A DNA stretch of 64,000 nucleotides from Paenirhodobacter enshiensis (GCF_000740785.1 NZ_JFZB01000005.1:372001-436000), one strand, 5' to 3'. Shown: positions 19,242 to 27,246, numbered from the stretch's first letter. Numbers and translations: made by a program. Notes: generated from the sequence alone by a model not told the origin.

Positions 19242-19939
19242 TCCAGCCCCGCGAGGCGCTGCATCTCGGCGGCATAGGCGGGCAGGACCTCGGCGGGCGG
19301 GCCGTCGGCGGCGATGCGCCCGGCCTCGATCCAGATCGCGCGGTCATAGCCCGCGACGCGGGCCGGATCGTGGGTGACGGTGATGACATGCGGTTCCAGC
19401 GCGGCGATCCGGCGCTCGATCGCCAGCGTCGCGGGCAGGTCGAGGCTGGCGAAAGGCTCGTCGAACAGCACCCAGTCCGGGCGCATGGCAAGGATGGCGA
19501 TCAGGCAGACCAGCTGGCGCTGGCCCTGCGACAGGGTGTGGCACAGCCGCTCGGCCCAGTCGGTGCGGCCGGCGCTGGCCAGTGCTTCGGCGGCGAGGGC
19601 GCGGGCCTCGGTCCGGCTTCGGCCCTGTTGCTCCAGCCCGAAGGCGATTTCCTCGATCACCGTGGGGAAGATGATCTGATGGTCGGGGTTCTGGAACAGG
19701 ATGCCCACGGTGTTCAGCGCACCGGCCCGGTCGCGCAGCACATCGACGCCGTTCACCGTGACCCGCCCGGCCTTCGGCTCCGCCAGTCCGGCGATCAGCC
19801 GCAACAGCGTCGTCTTGCCCGAGCCGTTGCGCCCGACGATGGCGATCCGGCGCTCGCTCAGGCGCAGGCTGAACCCGTCGAAGACGCGCACGCCCTCACG
19901 CACCAGCGTGACGCCGGAGATGTCGACTGCCTGATCCAT
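19235..19939 (-). CDS. bioM: Biotin ECF transporter ATPase BioM
   Basis: A 234-residue ABC ATPase of the EcfA type. Walker A GRNGSGKTT (36-44), Q-loop LFQNPDHQI (81-89), signature LSQGQRQ (136-142), Walker B VLFDEP (157-162) and H-loop VTHDP are all present. The QNPDHQ spelling is typical of ECF transporters for vitamins. It is the first gene of bioMNY; homologous operons are known from Rhodobacter capsulatus and Sinorhizobium. It diverges from the HMA-domain gene across 180 bp. Confidence 0.94.
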   Translation of the reverse strand: MDQAVDISGVTLVREGVRVFDGFSLRLSERRIAIVGRNGSGKTTLLRLIAGLAEPKAGRVTVNGVDVLRDRAGALNTVGILFQNPDHQIIFPTVIEEIAFGLEQQGRSRTEARALAAEALASAGRTDWAERLCHTLSQGQRQLVCLIAILAMRPDWVLFDEPFASLDLPATLAIERRIAALEPHVITVTHDPARVAGYDRAIWIEAGRIAADGPPAEVLPAYAAEMQRLAGLEC

Positions 19940-20043
19940 TCCCTCTCCCGGCCGCGTGACGTGGCGCTGGTCTCCGGCGCGAAGACATGCCGCGCCCCCG
20001 CCGTCGCGTCAAACATTTCCGTCCTCGCAGCGTGTCCGGGCCA

Positions 20044-20073
20044 TTGACGCCGCCCGCAGATGGGCGGAATTTC
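20044..20073 (+). promoter_or_regulatory. Possible promoter with a GC-rich palindrome in its spacer
   Basis: TTGACG (20044-20049) is followed by CCGCCC, GCAGAT, GGGCGG, filling an 18-bp spacer before a weak AATTTC. The palindrome sits where an activator or repressor of the small metallochaperone gene could bind. The -10 match is poor. Confidence 0.35.
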
Positions 20074-20120
20074 TGTCCGACCCGCTTCGCAGCCGGATCC
20101 TTCAGATCAGGAGAACCCCC

Positions 20121-20309
20121 ATGATCCTTTCCGTTCCCAACATGACCTGCGGCCATTGCAAGGCCAAGGTCGAAGCCGCGATCCAGGAAGTCGGCGGCAA
20201 GGCCGTCGTCAGCCTCGAAGATCACGAGGTCGAGGTCAACGGCCTGCCCGAATCGACCATCGTCGCCGCGCTGAAGGCCGCCGGCTACGAGGCCGAGGTC
20301 ATCGCCTGA
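20121..20309 (+). CDS. CopZ-like heavy-metal-associated (HMA) domain protein
   Basis: A 62-residue single HMA domain. The metal site is NMTCGHC (CxxC), followed by the ferredoxin-like beta-alpha-beta pattern VEAAIQEV and ending GYEAEVIA. Such proteins carry Cu(I) or sometimes other soft metals to P-type ATPases or regulators. ATG at 20121 has a perfect AGGAGA ribosome site 7 bp ahead. It is not next to a copper ATPase; the only P-type ATPase here (zinc-like) is 16 kb away, so its partner is unknown. Confidence 0.9.
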   Translation: MILSVPNMTCGHCKAKVEAAIQEVGGKAVVSLEDHEVEVNGLPESTIVAALKAAGYEAEVIA

Positions 20310-20545
20310 GGCCGCTTCGCGCCGGTGCCGCGCCCCATGCGGCTCCGGCGGGACACTGGCGGGCGAAGACGCTGTGTTGTGGCCGCATTCGCCTGTCTCG
20401 CAAGGGCTTGTGGCCCCGGTGACGATACGTCGCGTTGCGCCGAATCGGACGCCGCGCGATTGAGAAACGGGCCCGGATCGGCTATGATCTGGGCAGAAAC
20501 GACAGGGCCCGGCTTCGCACCGGCCCGCACGAACGAGGGCAGCAG

Positions 20546-20854
20546 ATGAAACGTCATATCCTTGCGATCGCCTGCACCGTTGCAGGTCTCATCGGAGCGG
20601 GCGCGGCCTACGCCGGGCCGATCGACAGCGCCTGCATGAAGGCCGGGCGCTCGGCCAATCCGCAGGTCTGCGGCTGCATCCAGCGCGTCGCGGACCAGAC
20701 CCTCGACCGTTCGGACCAGCGCCGCGCCGCCGGTTTCTTCCGCGATCCGGATCAGGCGCAGGAGGTGCGCATGTCGACCTCCCAGTCCGATAACGACTTC
20801 TGGGCGCGCTACAAGAACTTCGCCACCACCGCCGAATCCTACTGCCGGAATTGA
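20546..20854 (+). CDS. Small exported four-cysteine protein
   Basis: A 102-residue protein with a clear signal peptide (MKRHILAIACTVAGLIGAGAAYA). The mature part has cysteines in ACMKAG, VCGCIQRVAD and the C-terminal SYCRN, likely forming disulfides in the periplasm. The segment SDQRRAAGFFRDPDQAQEVR is strongly conserved in homologues I recall from Rhodobacteraceae, some of which carry the unsupported label 'arginine transporter'. No transport function is visible in the sequence. Its end overlaps the end of the convergent phosphatase gene by 16 bp. Confidence 0.75.
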   Translation: MKRHILAIACTVAGLIGAGAAYAGPIDSACMKAGRSANPQVCGCIQRVADQTLDRSDQRRAAGFFRDPDQAQEVRMSTSQSDNDFWARYKNFATTAESYCRN

Positions 20855-21294
20855 GGCGACAGCCTCTCCGTCAAGGCCTGTGCGCCTGCCTCGATGATAT
20901 CGAGACAGGTGTCGAAATCGCGGGTGAAGTAGGGATCGGGCACCTCTCGCCGCCCGGACTCGCCAGTCAGAAACAGTTCGATTCGGGCCGTCGCACCCTC
21001 AGGGGCCGAGCGCTTCGCTTCCGCGAGGTTTTGCGCATCCATCGCCAGAATCAGATCGAACCGGGTGAAGTCTTCCCGCGCAATCTGACGCGCACGCAGG
21101 GCTGACAACTCGTAGCCGCGGGCCCGCGCGGCGCGCTGCATCGGCGGATAGGGCGCCTCGCCCTCATGCCAGTCGCCGGTGCCGGCACTGTCGATCTCGA
21201 CGGCCAGCCCCGCCTGTGCGGCGAGCTTGCGAAATACCGCTTCCGCGGCGGGCGAGCGGCAGATATTGCCAAGGCACAGGAACAGGATCCGCAT
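20839..21294 (-). CDS. Low-molecular-weight protein-tyrosine phosphatase
   Basis: A 151-residue enzyme beginning MRILFLCLGNICRSP: the CLGNICRS P-loop contains the catalytic Cys7 and Arg13. The general-acid aspartate lies in VPDPYF, and the DSAGTGDWHEG segment is typical. Such phosphatases act on phosphotyrosine, often in polysaccharide regulation, or on arginine phosphate in some bacteria. No kinase or polysaccharide genes are nearby, so the substrate is unknown. Confidence 0.92.
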   Translation of the reverse strand: MRILFLCLGNICRSPAAEAVFRKLAAQAGLAVEIDSAGTGDWHEGEAPYPPMQRAARARGYELSALRARQIAREDFTRFDLILAMDAQNLAEAKRSAPEGATARIELFLTGESGRREVPDPYFTRDFDTCLDIIEAGAQALTERLSPQFRQ

Positions 21295-21402
21295 TTCCGA
21301 ACGATAGACGCCGCCTGTCCGCGGTGCCAGCCCTTCGGTGGCGCGGCCTGTGGAAACGACCGGCGCACACGCGTTCCGCCCTGCATCCGCCGCATGAATC
21401 GC

Positions 21403-21431
21403 TTGACTGCACGGGACAATCCCCTTAAGGA
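21403..21431 (+). promoter_or_regulatory. Predicted rpmB promoter
   Basis: TTGACT (21403-21408), a 17-bp spacer and TAAGGA (21426-21431) precede rpmB by about 95 bp. Confidence 0.45.
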
Positions 21432-21525
21432 CCCAGACAGATTTTCAGGCGTCGCCTCCGCGGCGCTTGTTTCACTTGAGAACACAGGGCGGACACGCGC
21501 CCCGAGGTAACGAAGGATAATCGCC

Positions 21526-21813
21526 ATGTCGCGCGTCTGCGAACTCACCGGCAAGGCCCCGATGTCGGGGAACAAGATCAGCCACGCGAACAACAAGACG
21601 CGTCGCCGCTTCCTGCCCAACCTGAACGAAGTCACCCTGATCTCCGACGTTCTGGGCAAGTCGTTCAGCCTGCGCATCTCGGCCGCCGGCCTGCGCTCGG
21701 TCGATCACCGTGGTGGTCTCGACGCCTATCTGCTCAAGGCGACCGACGCCGAGCTGTCGACCAACGCTCTGAAGATCAAGAAGGAAATCCTGAAGGCTCA
21801 GGCTGCTGCCTGA
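21526..21813 (+). CDS. rpmB: 50S ribosomal protein L28
   Basis: A 95-residue ribosomal protein of normal alphaproteobacterial length. [29 protein letters not shown] is the family's N-terminal signature, with a single early Cys rather than a four-Cys zinc site. A terminator lies 30 bp after the stop. It stands alone, not joined to rpmG, as is usual in this group. Confidence 0.98.
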   Translation: MSRVCELTGKAPMSGNKISHANNKTRRRFLPNLNEVTLISDVLGKSFSLRISAAGLRSVDHRGGLDAYLLKATDAELSTNALKIKKEILKAQAAA

Positions 21814-21841
21814 TCCTCGGATCCCTTGCTGATTACGAAAG

Positions 21842-21866
21842 CCCCGCCCCTGTGGCGGGGTTTTTC
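21842..21866 (+). terminator. rpmB intrinsic terminator
   Basis: CCCCGCC, CCTGT loop, GGCGGGG, then TTTTTCG. This is a compact Rho-independent terminator directly after rpmB. Confidence 0.92.
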
Positions 21867-21890
21867 GTTTTCGCGACGCCGACCGCCTCC

Positions 21891-21960
21891 GCCTTTCGAT
21901 TCGCCCCAAATATCCCGGGGGTGAGGGCCGTCAGGCCCGAGGGGGCAGAGCCCCCTTCCT
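21891..21960 (+). repeat. Dispersed double-hairpin repeat
   Basis: A full-length copy: CCTTTCGATTCGCC, CAAATATCCCGGGGGTGAGG, a GGGCC/GGCCC hairpin and a GGGGGC-AGA-GCCCCC hairpin. It sits between the convergent ends of rpmB and the Lrp gene. Confidence 0.9.
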
Positions 21961-21991
21961 TTTCGCGTGAGGCCAGCGCCCGGCCGCCGAC

Positions 21992-22459
21992 TCACACCGC
22001 CCGGTCGAGTTTCGTCGACAGGTGAATCAGGCTTTCCGAGCTTTTCACCCCGGGCATCTCGCCGATCTGATCGAGCGCGGCATCGAGTTGCGCCGTCGAA
22101 TCGGCTGCCAGTTGCAACAGCAGGTCAACCCGTCCCGAGGTCGTGTGCACGCGTTCCACCTCGGAAATCGCCCGCAGCCGGCCCAGAATCGTCGCCTGAG
22201 CGCGCGGCTCGACGGTCAGCAGCACCGTGGCCCGCAGTCGTCCGGCGCGCGCCGCCTCGCCCAGCTTGACGGTATATCCGACGATCACCCCGCCGGTCTC
22301 CAGCCGCTCCAGTCGCGCCTGAATCGTCGAACGTGCCACCTTCAGCCGCCGCGCAATCGTCGCCACCGAGATCCGCGCATCCGCCGACAGCAGCCCCAGA
22401 ATGCCCTTGTCGAGGTCGTCCACCTGCCCACCTGTCGATTTGACCGGGATTTTCGTCAT
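21992..22459 (-). CDS. Lrp/AsnC family transcriptional regulator
   Basis: A 155-residue regulator with an N-terminal winged HTH (DDLDKGILGLLSADARISVATIARRLKVARSTIQARLERLE) and a C-terminal RAM ligand-binding domain. Start chosen at ATG 22459; an upstream ATG at 22495 would add twelve residues that do not look like the family. It diverges from the ornithine-type decarboxylase gene, with 228 bp between the two starts, so it probably controls that gene in response to an amino acid. The ligand is not predictable. A palindrome overlapping its start codon is a candidate autoregulatory site. Confidence 0.9.
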   Translation of the reverse strand: MTKIPVKSTGGQVDDLDKGILGLLSADARISVATIARRLKVARSTIQARLERLETGGVIVGYTVKLGEAARAGRLRATVLLTVEPRAQATILGRLRAISEVERVHTTSGRVDLLLQLAADSTAQLDAALDQIGEMPGVKSSESLIHLSTKLDRAV

Positions 22460-22468
22460 TATAACGAA
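22452..22468. promoter_or_regulatory. Candidate Lrp-type operator
   Basis: TTCGT (22452-22456) and ACGAA (22464-22468) flank an AT-rich 7-bp centre (CATTATA), the form expected of Lrp/AsnC sites. It overlaps the regulator's own start codon and lies upstream of the decarboxylase. Confidence 0.45.
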
Positions 22469-22499
22469 GGTCCACGTTAAATCTATACTTCCCATCGGA

Positions 22500-22687
22500 A
22501 GAAATGTGCCCCATATGGCGCAAACCGAGCGGGCAAGGATATCCACCCCCACCGCTCGTTCTGATAGCGCAGGTAAAGGGCGGCTCATACGCACCTGGCC
22601 TGGTTGGTTGAAACGCGTCGTAAGCGTCTCCCGACCCGTCAAGCCGGGGCAAGAGGTGGCTGCGTTCTGTTGGCGAGGAGCAAGCCG
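22500..22687 (+). promoter_or_regulatory. Long structured leader of the decarboxylase gene
   Basis: About 190 nt between a probable -10 (TATACT near 22484-22489) and the ATG. Visible pairings include CGAGCGG/CCGCTCG (about 22524-22559) and CAGGT/ACCTG (about 22571-22598). A GGCGAGGAG ribosome site closes the leader. The position matches that of the speF RNA motif known upstream of alphaproteobacterial ornithine decarboxylase genes; I cannot confirm the motif by eye. Confidence 0.4.
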
Positions 22688-23833
22688 ATGGGACTCTCTA
22701 AGACTATCTGGGCGAATCCGTCCGAAATCATCCGTACCCGTCAGCCGGATCATCCGGTGCTGGTGTTCGCGCCGGCCGTGCTGCAGGCGACCGCGCGTCG
22801 CTTCATCGCCGGGTTCCCGGGTCTGGTGACCTATGCCGTCAAGTCGAACCCCGACGAGATGGTGATCGAGAACCTCGTCGCCGCCGGTATCCGCGGCTTC
22901 GACGTGGCCTCGCCCTATGAGATCGACATGATCCGTCGTCTCGCGCCCGGTGCCGCGATGCACTACCACAACCCGGTGCGCGGCCGCGACGAGATCGCCC
23001 ATGCCGTCAAGGCCGGCGTGCGTACCTGGTCGGTCGATTCGCATTCCGAACTCGACAAGCTGATCGCCATGGTCCCGACCGAGGGGCGCGAGATTTCGGT
23101 GCGCTTCAAGCTGCCGGTGCAGGGGGCTGCCTACAACTTCGGTGCGAAGTTCGGCGCCACCTGCGAAGTCGCGGCCGAGCTGCTGCGCAAGGCGGCCAAC
23201 GCCGGGTTCATCCCGTCGCTGACCTTCCACCCCGGCACCCAGTGCACCGATCCGATGACCTGGGACGCCTATCTGCGCGCGGCCGCCGGAATCTGCCGCG
23301 AGGCGGGCGTCAAGGCGCACCGTCTGAACGTCGGCGGCGGCTTCCCGAACCACCGCACCCAGGGCGATGCTCCGGATCTCGAGGCGATCTTCGCGCTGAT
23401 CGACCGGGTCTCGACCGAGGCCTTCGACGGCGACCGTCCCGAGATGGTCTGCGAGCCGGGCCGCGGTCTGGTGGGCGATGCCTTCACCCACATCACCCGC
23501 ATCCGCGCGCTGCGCGACGGTGGCCATGTGTTCCTGAACGATGGCATCTATGGCGGTCTGGCGGAGCTGCCGCTGGTCGGCAACATCGACCGCGTGGCGG
23601 TGTTCTCGCCCGAGGGTCTGCGTCGCGAAGGCACTGCGGTCGAGCGTATCGTCTTCGGGCCGACCTGCGATTCGGTCGACCGCCTGCCGCAGGAGCTGGC
23701 GCTGCCGGGCGAGACGCAGGAAGGCGACTTCATCGTGTTCCAGGGCATGGGGGCCTATTCCTCGGCCACCAACACGCGGTTCAACGGTTTCGGCAAGATG
23801 GAAATCGTCACCGCGCTGTCGCTGAAGCTGTGA
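22688..23833 (+). CDS. Ornithine/lysine-type PLP decarboxylase (fold type III)
   Basis: A 381-residue alanine-racemase-fold decarboxylase of the ODC family. Lys52 in TYAVKSNP binds PLP; GGGFP (216-220) and CEPGRG (255-260) bind the phosphate; Cys327 in GPTCDS is the conserved active-site cysteine contributed across the dimer. The likely product is putrescine, or cadaverine if lysine is used, as several alphaproteobacterial members are bifunctional. ATG 22688 has GAGGAG ahead. It diverges from an Lrp regulator and ends in a strong terminator. Confidence 0.9.
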   Translation: MGLSKTIWANPSEIIRTRQPDHPVLVFAPAVLQATARRFIAGFPGLVTYAVKSNPDEMVIENLVAAGIRGFDVASPYEIDMIRRLAPGAAMHYHNPVRGRDEIAHAVKAGVRTWSVDSHSELDKLIAMVPTEGREISVRFKLPVQGAAYNFGAKFGATCEVAAELLRKAANAGFIPSLTFHPGTQCTDPMTWDAYLRAAAGICREAGVKAHRLNVGGGFPNHRTQGDAPDLEAIFALIDRVSTEAFDGDRPEMVCEPGRGLVGDAFTHITRIRALRDGGHVFLNDGIYGGLAELPLVGNIDRVAVFSPEGLRREGTAVERIVFGPTCDSVDRLPQELALPGETQEGDFIVFQGMGAYSSATNTRFNGFGKMEIVTALSLKL

Positions 23834-23871
23834 AAGCAGGGGCCTGCGGGCCCCGGTTTCCGGACATGACA

Positions 23872-23909
23872 AAGGCCCGTCGCTTGATTGCGGCGGGCCT
23901 TCGGTTTTT
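23872..23909 (+). terminator. Decarboxylase intrinsic terminator
   Basis: AAGGCCCGTCGC and GCGGCGGGCCTT pair around TTGATT and are followed by CGGTTTTTC. It is about 38 bp past the stop codon. Confidence 0.88.
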
Positions 23910-23951
23910 CTCGTTCGCGAGGAAGGTGGGTTCTGCCCCGCGGAAGGAAAA

Positions 23952-24020
23952 GAGAGGGGGCTCTGCCCCCTCGGGCCTTTGGCCCTCACCCCCGGGATAT
24001 TTGCGGCGAATCGAAAGGGA
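23952..24020 (-). repeat. Dispersed double-hairpin repeat
   Basis: Read on the minus strand this is TTTCGATTCGCCG, CAAATATCCCGGGGGTGAGG, GGCC-AAA-GGCC and GGGGGC-AGA-GCCCCC. It lies just past the metF stop in metF's own sense orientation, between convergent genes. Confidence 0.9.
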
Positions 24021-24047
24021 CAGGGAGGAGCGCCCGGCGGGCCGGGG

Positions 24048-24917
24048 TCATGCGGCCGAGGAGGCGCAGCCGCAGGTGTCCGGCAGTTTCAGGCCGATGG
24101 CGTCACAGACGGCGAGGGTCATGTCGGGGCGGTTCAGCGTGTAGAAATGCAGATCTTCCACACCGCCGGCAACGAGACGCTCGCACAGCGCGGCGCAGAC
24201 GGCGACGGCATGCTCGGCCTCGCGGCCCTCGGCCACGGCTTTCTCGAAACCCTCGGCGATCTCGGCGGGGACATGGGCGCCGCAGCGTGCGGCGAAGGCC
24301 TTCGCGCCCTTCCACGACTGGATCGGCAGGATGCCCGGGATGATCGGCGCGCGCACCCCTTCGGCGGCGCAGGCGTCGCGGAAGCGGAAATAGGTGTCGG
24401 CCTCGAAGAAGAACTGGGTGATCGCCGAGGTTGCGCCGGCATCGGTCTTGCGCTTCAGCCAGCGCACGTCGTCGAGCGGGGTCTTCGCTTCGGGGTGGGG
24501 TTCGGGATAGGCGCCGCAGCGGATGGTGAAGCGCCCGTCGGCGGCCAGCGCCTCGATCAGCTCGACCGAGGAGGCGAAGCCCTCGGGATGCGGCTCGAAC
24601 CCGGCCGATCCCTTCGGCGGGTCGCCGCGCAACGCGACGATCTCGGTCACGCCGGCGTCGTGATAGGCGTTCACGATGTCCATCGTCTCGGCGCGGCTGG
24701 CGTTCACGCAGGTCAGATGCGCGGCGACGTTGAGGCCGTAATTCTTGTGGATCGCCGCCACCGCTTCATGCGTCAGCTTGCGCGTGGTGCCGCCCGCGCC
24801 ATAGGTCACCGAGACGAAGCCCGGCTTCAGCGGCGCGAGGGCCTGAGCCGTCTCCCACAGGCGGAAGGAGGCCTCGAGCGACTGCGGCGGGAAAAACTCG
24901 AAACTGACGTTGGGCAT
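24048..24917 (-). CDS. metF: Methylenetetrahydrofolate reductase
   Basis: A 289-residue flavoenzyme that reduces 5,10-methylene-THF to 5-methyl-THF, the methyl donor for MetH. The opening MPNVSFEFFPPQS has the conserved catalytic Glu; VTYGAGGTTR, HLTCVNAS, ALRGDPPKG and ITQFFFEAD are all family signatures. ATG 24917 is canonical. It diverges from metR across 90 bp that contain a conserved 19-bp element also present upstream of metH. The C-terminal TCGCASSAA tail is unusual but short. Confidence 0.97.
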   Translation of the reverse strand: MPNVSFEFFPPQSLEASFRLWETAQALAPLKPGFVSVTYGAGGTTRKLTHEAVAAIHKNYGLNVAAHLTCVNASRAETMDIVNAYHDAGVTEIVALRGDPPKGSAGFEPHPEGFASSVELIEALAADGRFTIRCGAYPEPHPEAKTPLDDVRWLKRKTDAGATSAITQFFFEADTYFRFRDACAAEGVRAPIIPGILPIQSWKGAKAFAARCGAHVPAEIAEGFEKAVAEGREAEHAVAVCAALCERLVAGGVEDLHFYTLNRPDMTLAVCDAIGLKLPDTCGCASSAA

Positions 24918-24963
24918 GATCTGTCCTCTCTCTCGCGATCTTGTGCCACGAATCGGAATGTGA

Positions 24964-25003
24964 GACAAACTCATATTCCTCATCAACTTCATGAGTTGGA
25001 CAA
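24964..25003. promoter_or_regulatory. Shared met regulatory element, copy at metF/metR
   Basis: GACAAACTCATATTCCTCA (24964-24982) followed by an ATGAGTTGGA segment. CTCAT (24970-24974) and ATGAG (24990-24995 region) form an inverted repeat as expected for a LysR-type site. The same element, in the same orientation and at a similar distance, precedes the first metH gene at 61061. Confidence 0.75.
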
Positions 25004-25007
25004 CAAG

Positions 25008-25913
25008 ATGAATCTGGAGTTGCGTCACCTGCGGGCGATCCGGGCGATCCATGAGACCGGCGGGCTGGCGCGGGCGGCCGATATCCTGCACGTCACCCAA
25101 TCGGCGCTGAGCCATCAGATGAAGGGGCTGGAGGAGCAGGCGCAGGTCGAGCTGTTCGTGCGCCGCGCGAAGCCGCTGCGGCTGTCGGTGGCTGGCATGA
25201 AGCTGCTGCGTCTGGCCGAACGTGTATTGCCCGAGATCGCCGCTGCCGAGTCCGAGTTCGACGCCCTGCGCGAGGGTCGGGCCGGGCGGCTGCATCTCGC
25301 GATCGAGTGCCACGCCTGCTACGACTGGTTGTTTCCGGTGCTGGAGAAGTTTCGCCGAAAATGGCCCGAGGTCGATATCGACATCCGCGCCGGGCTGGCG
25401 TTCAACGCGCTGCCGGCGCTGGCGCGCCAGGACGTGGATCTGGTGATTTCCTCGGATCCGGTCGAGATCGAGGGTATCACCTTCAACCCGCTGTTCGACT
25501 ATTCGCCCACCTTTATCGCCGCAACCTCGAGCCCGCTGGCCGATCGTCCCTATGTCGTGGCCGAGGATTTCCTCGACCAGACGCTGATCACCTATCCGAT
25601 TGATCGGGCGCGTTCGGACGTGTTCTCGATGCTGCTGACGCCGGCGCATGTCGAGCCGCGGGTGCACCGGCAGGTGGAGCTGACGGCGGTAATCCTTATG
25701 TTGGTGGCGGCCGGGCGCGGCGTATCGGTGCTGCCCGACTGGGTGCTGCGCGAGGTGAAATATCAGCCCGATTACGTCACCCGTCCGGTGACCGCGCAGG
25801 GGCTGAGGAAGAGCATGTATGCCGCGACCCGTTCCGAGGACGTCACAGAGCCCTTCATGGCCTGTTTCCTCGACCTTGCCCGGTCAGAGCCGAGGAAGCT
25901 CCAGCAGGCGTGA
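25008..25913 (+). CDS. metR: LysR-type regulator MetR
   Basis: A 301-residue LysR-family protein. The N-terminal HTH (HLRAIRAIHETGGLARAADILHVTQSALSHQ) and the effector domain resemble E. coli MetR closely, including IECHACYDWLFPVLEKF, which matches MetR's IECH...W..P.LE.F segment. MetR activates metE, metH and metF with homocysteine as co-inducer. Divergence from metF and a shared upstream element at metF and metH support the identification. The small gap to the MFS gene (70 bp) allows readthrough. Confidence 0.92.
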   Translation: MNLELRHLRAIRAIHETGGLARAADILHVTQSALSHQMKGLEEQAQVELFVRRAKPLRLSVAGMKLLRLAERVLPEIAAAESEFDALREGRAGRLHLAIECHACYDWLFPVLEKFRRKWPEVDIDIRAGLAFNALPALARQDVDLVISSDPVEIEGITFNPLFDYSPTFIAATSSPLADRPYVVAEDFLDQTLITYPIDRARSDVFSMLLTPAHVEPRVHRQVELTAVILMLVAAGRGVSVLPDWVLREVKYQPDYVTRPVTAQGLRKSMYAATRSEDVTEPFMACFLDLARSEPRKLQQA

Positions 25914-25982
25914 TGTATCGGAACAATTGCGTGGGTGACGCACCTGTTTTCCAGCGCTAGACCGGAGCGAGGGAGAATTGCC

Positions 25983-27185
25983 ATGACTGCTGCCGCCGCC
26001 TCCGCCCGCTCTGCCGCGGGTCCGGTTTATCCGATCCTGATCGCCATCAGCCTGTGCCACATGCTCAACGACGTGATGCAGTCGCTGCTGTCGGCACTGT
26101 ATCCGATGCTGCGCACCGCCTTCCAACTGGACTACTGGCATATCGGGCTGTTGACGCTGGCGTTTCAGGGCACGGCCTCGCTGCTGCAGCCGGTGATCGG
26201 CATGGCCACCGACCGCAAGCCGATGCCGATGTCGCTGCCGGTGGCCTCGCTGTGCACCTTCGTGGGCGTCATGGGCCTCGCCTTCGCGCCGAGCTATGCG
26301 GGCGTGCTGATCGGGGCGATGGCGGTGGGTTTCGGCTCGGCGATCTTCCATCCGGAATCGAGCCGGGTGGCGCGGCTTGCCTCTGGCGGGCGGTTCGGGC
26401 TGGCGCAGTCGGTGTTTCAGGTCGGCGGCAATTTCGGCCAGTCGCTGGGGCCGTTGCTGGCGGCTTTCGTGGTGCTGCCGCTCGGGCGGCCCTCGGTCGC
26501 GATCTTCGGCGGGCTGGCGGTGATCTCGGCCTTCGTGCTGGCGCGGGTCGGCCAGTGGTATCGCGGCGCGATGGTCGCGCGGGTGCGCAAGGCCACGGAT
26601 CGCAGCCTGCCGCTGCCGCGCCGGCGCGTGGTGCTGGCGCTGGTGATCCTGACCTTTCTGGTGTTCACCAAGAACATCTACATGGCGTCGATGTCGTCTT
26701 ATTACACCTTCTACCTGATCGACACCTTCCAGGTCAGTGTCCCTACCGCGCAGGTGATGCTGTTCCTGTTCCTTGGCTCTGTCGCGGTGGGGACGGTGCT
26801 GGGCGGCGCAGTCTCGGACCGCTGGGGGCCGATGACGGTGATCTGGATCTCGATCCTCGGGGTGTTGCCGTTCACGCTGGCGTTGCCACATGTGGGGCTG
26901 GTGGGATCGGCGGTGCTGTCGGTGCTGATCGGGCTGATCCTGGCCTCGGCCTTCTCGGCCATCGTGGTCTTCGCGCAGGAGCTGGTTCCGGGCCGCGTCG
27001 GCATGGTCGCGGGGATCTTCTTCGGCCTCAGTTTCGGCATGGGCGGGATCGCGGCGGCGGGACTCGGGGTGCTCGCCGATCACCACGGGATCCGTTTCGT
27101 CTACCTGATCTGTTCGGCGCTTCCGGCGCTCGGGCTGCTGACGATCCTGTTGCCGAGCCGCAAGGAGTTCATCGAGGGCGCCTGA
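25983..27185 (+). CDS. MFS exporter, fosmidomycin-resistance (Fsr) type
   Basis: A 400-residue inner-membrane protein with twelve predicted helices. The N-terminal SLCHMLNDVMQSLLSALYPML stretch, FGSAIFHPESSRVAR and SVFQVGGNFGQSLGPLLAA identify the Fsr branch of the major facilitator superfamily, which exports fosmidomycin and other small molecules by proton antiport. The physiological substrate is unknown. ATG at 25983 follows a GGGAG ribosome site. It lies downstream of metR in the same direction, so it may be controlled with it. Confidence 0.85.
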   Translation: MTAAAASARSAAGPVYPILIAISLCHMLNDVMQSLLSALYPMLRTAFQLDYWHIGLLTLAFQGTASLLQPVIGMATDRKPMPMSLPVASLCTFVGVMGLAFAPSYAGVLIGAMAVGFGSAIFHPESSRVARLASGGRFGLAQSVFQVGGNFGQSLGPLLAAFVVLPLGRPSVAIFGGLAVISAFVLARVGQWYRGAMVARVRKATDRSLPLPRRRVVLALVILTFLVFTKNIYMASMSSYYTFYLIDTFQVSVPTAQVMLFLFLGSVAVGTVLGGAVSDRWGPMTVIWISILGVLPFTLALPHVGLVGSAVLSVLIGLILASAFSAIVVFAQELVPGRVGMVAGIFFGLSFGMGGIAAAGLGVLADHHGIRFVYLICSALPALGLLTILLPSRKEFIEGA

Positions 27186-27187
27186 CC

Positions 27188-27238
27188 CCTTGGATTCCTT
27201 GGTCGCGGCGTGTAAGTCACGGGACTGAATCCAAGGAG
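27188..27238 (+). promoter_or_regulatory. Hairpin sequestering the suhB ribosome-binding site
   Basis: CCTTGGATTC (27188-27197) and GAATCCAAGG (27227-27236) are perfect 10-bp inverted arms. Inside, CGTG-TAAGT-CACG forms a second stem. The 3' arm contains most of AAGGAG, the Shine-Dalgarno sequence 6 bp before the suhB ATG. It also begins 3 bp after the stop codon of the MFS gene. Confidence 0.75.
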
Positions 27239-27246
27239 CGGAACCG

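Noticed and set aside
22515-22829. Leader ORF beginning MAQTERARIST before and across the decarboxylase start
   Set aside because: No ribosome site, and it overlaps the decarboxylase in another frame; no peptide features of a regulatory uORF.
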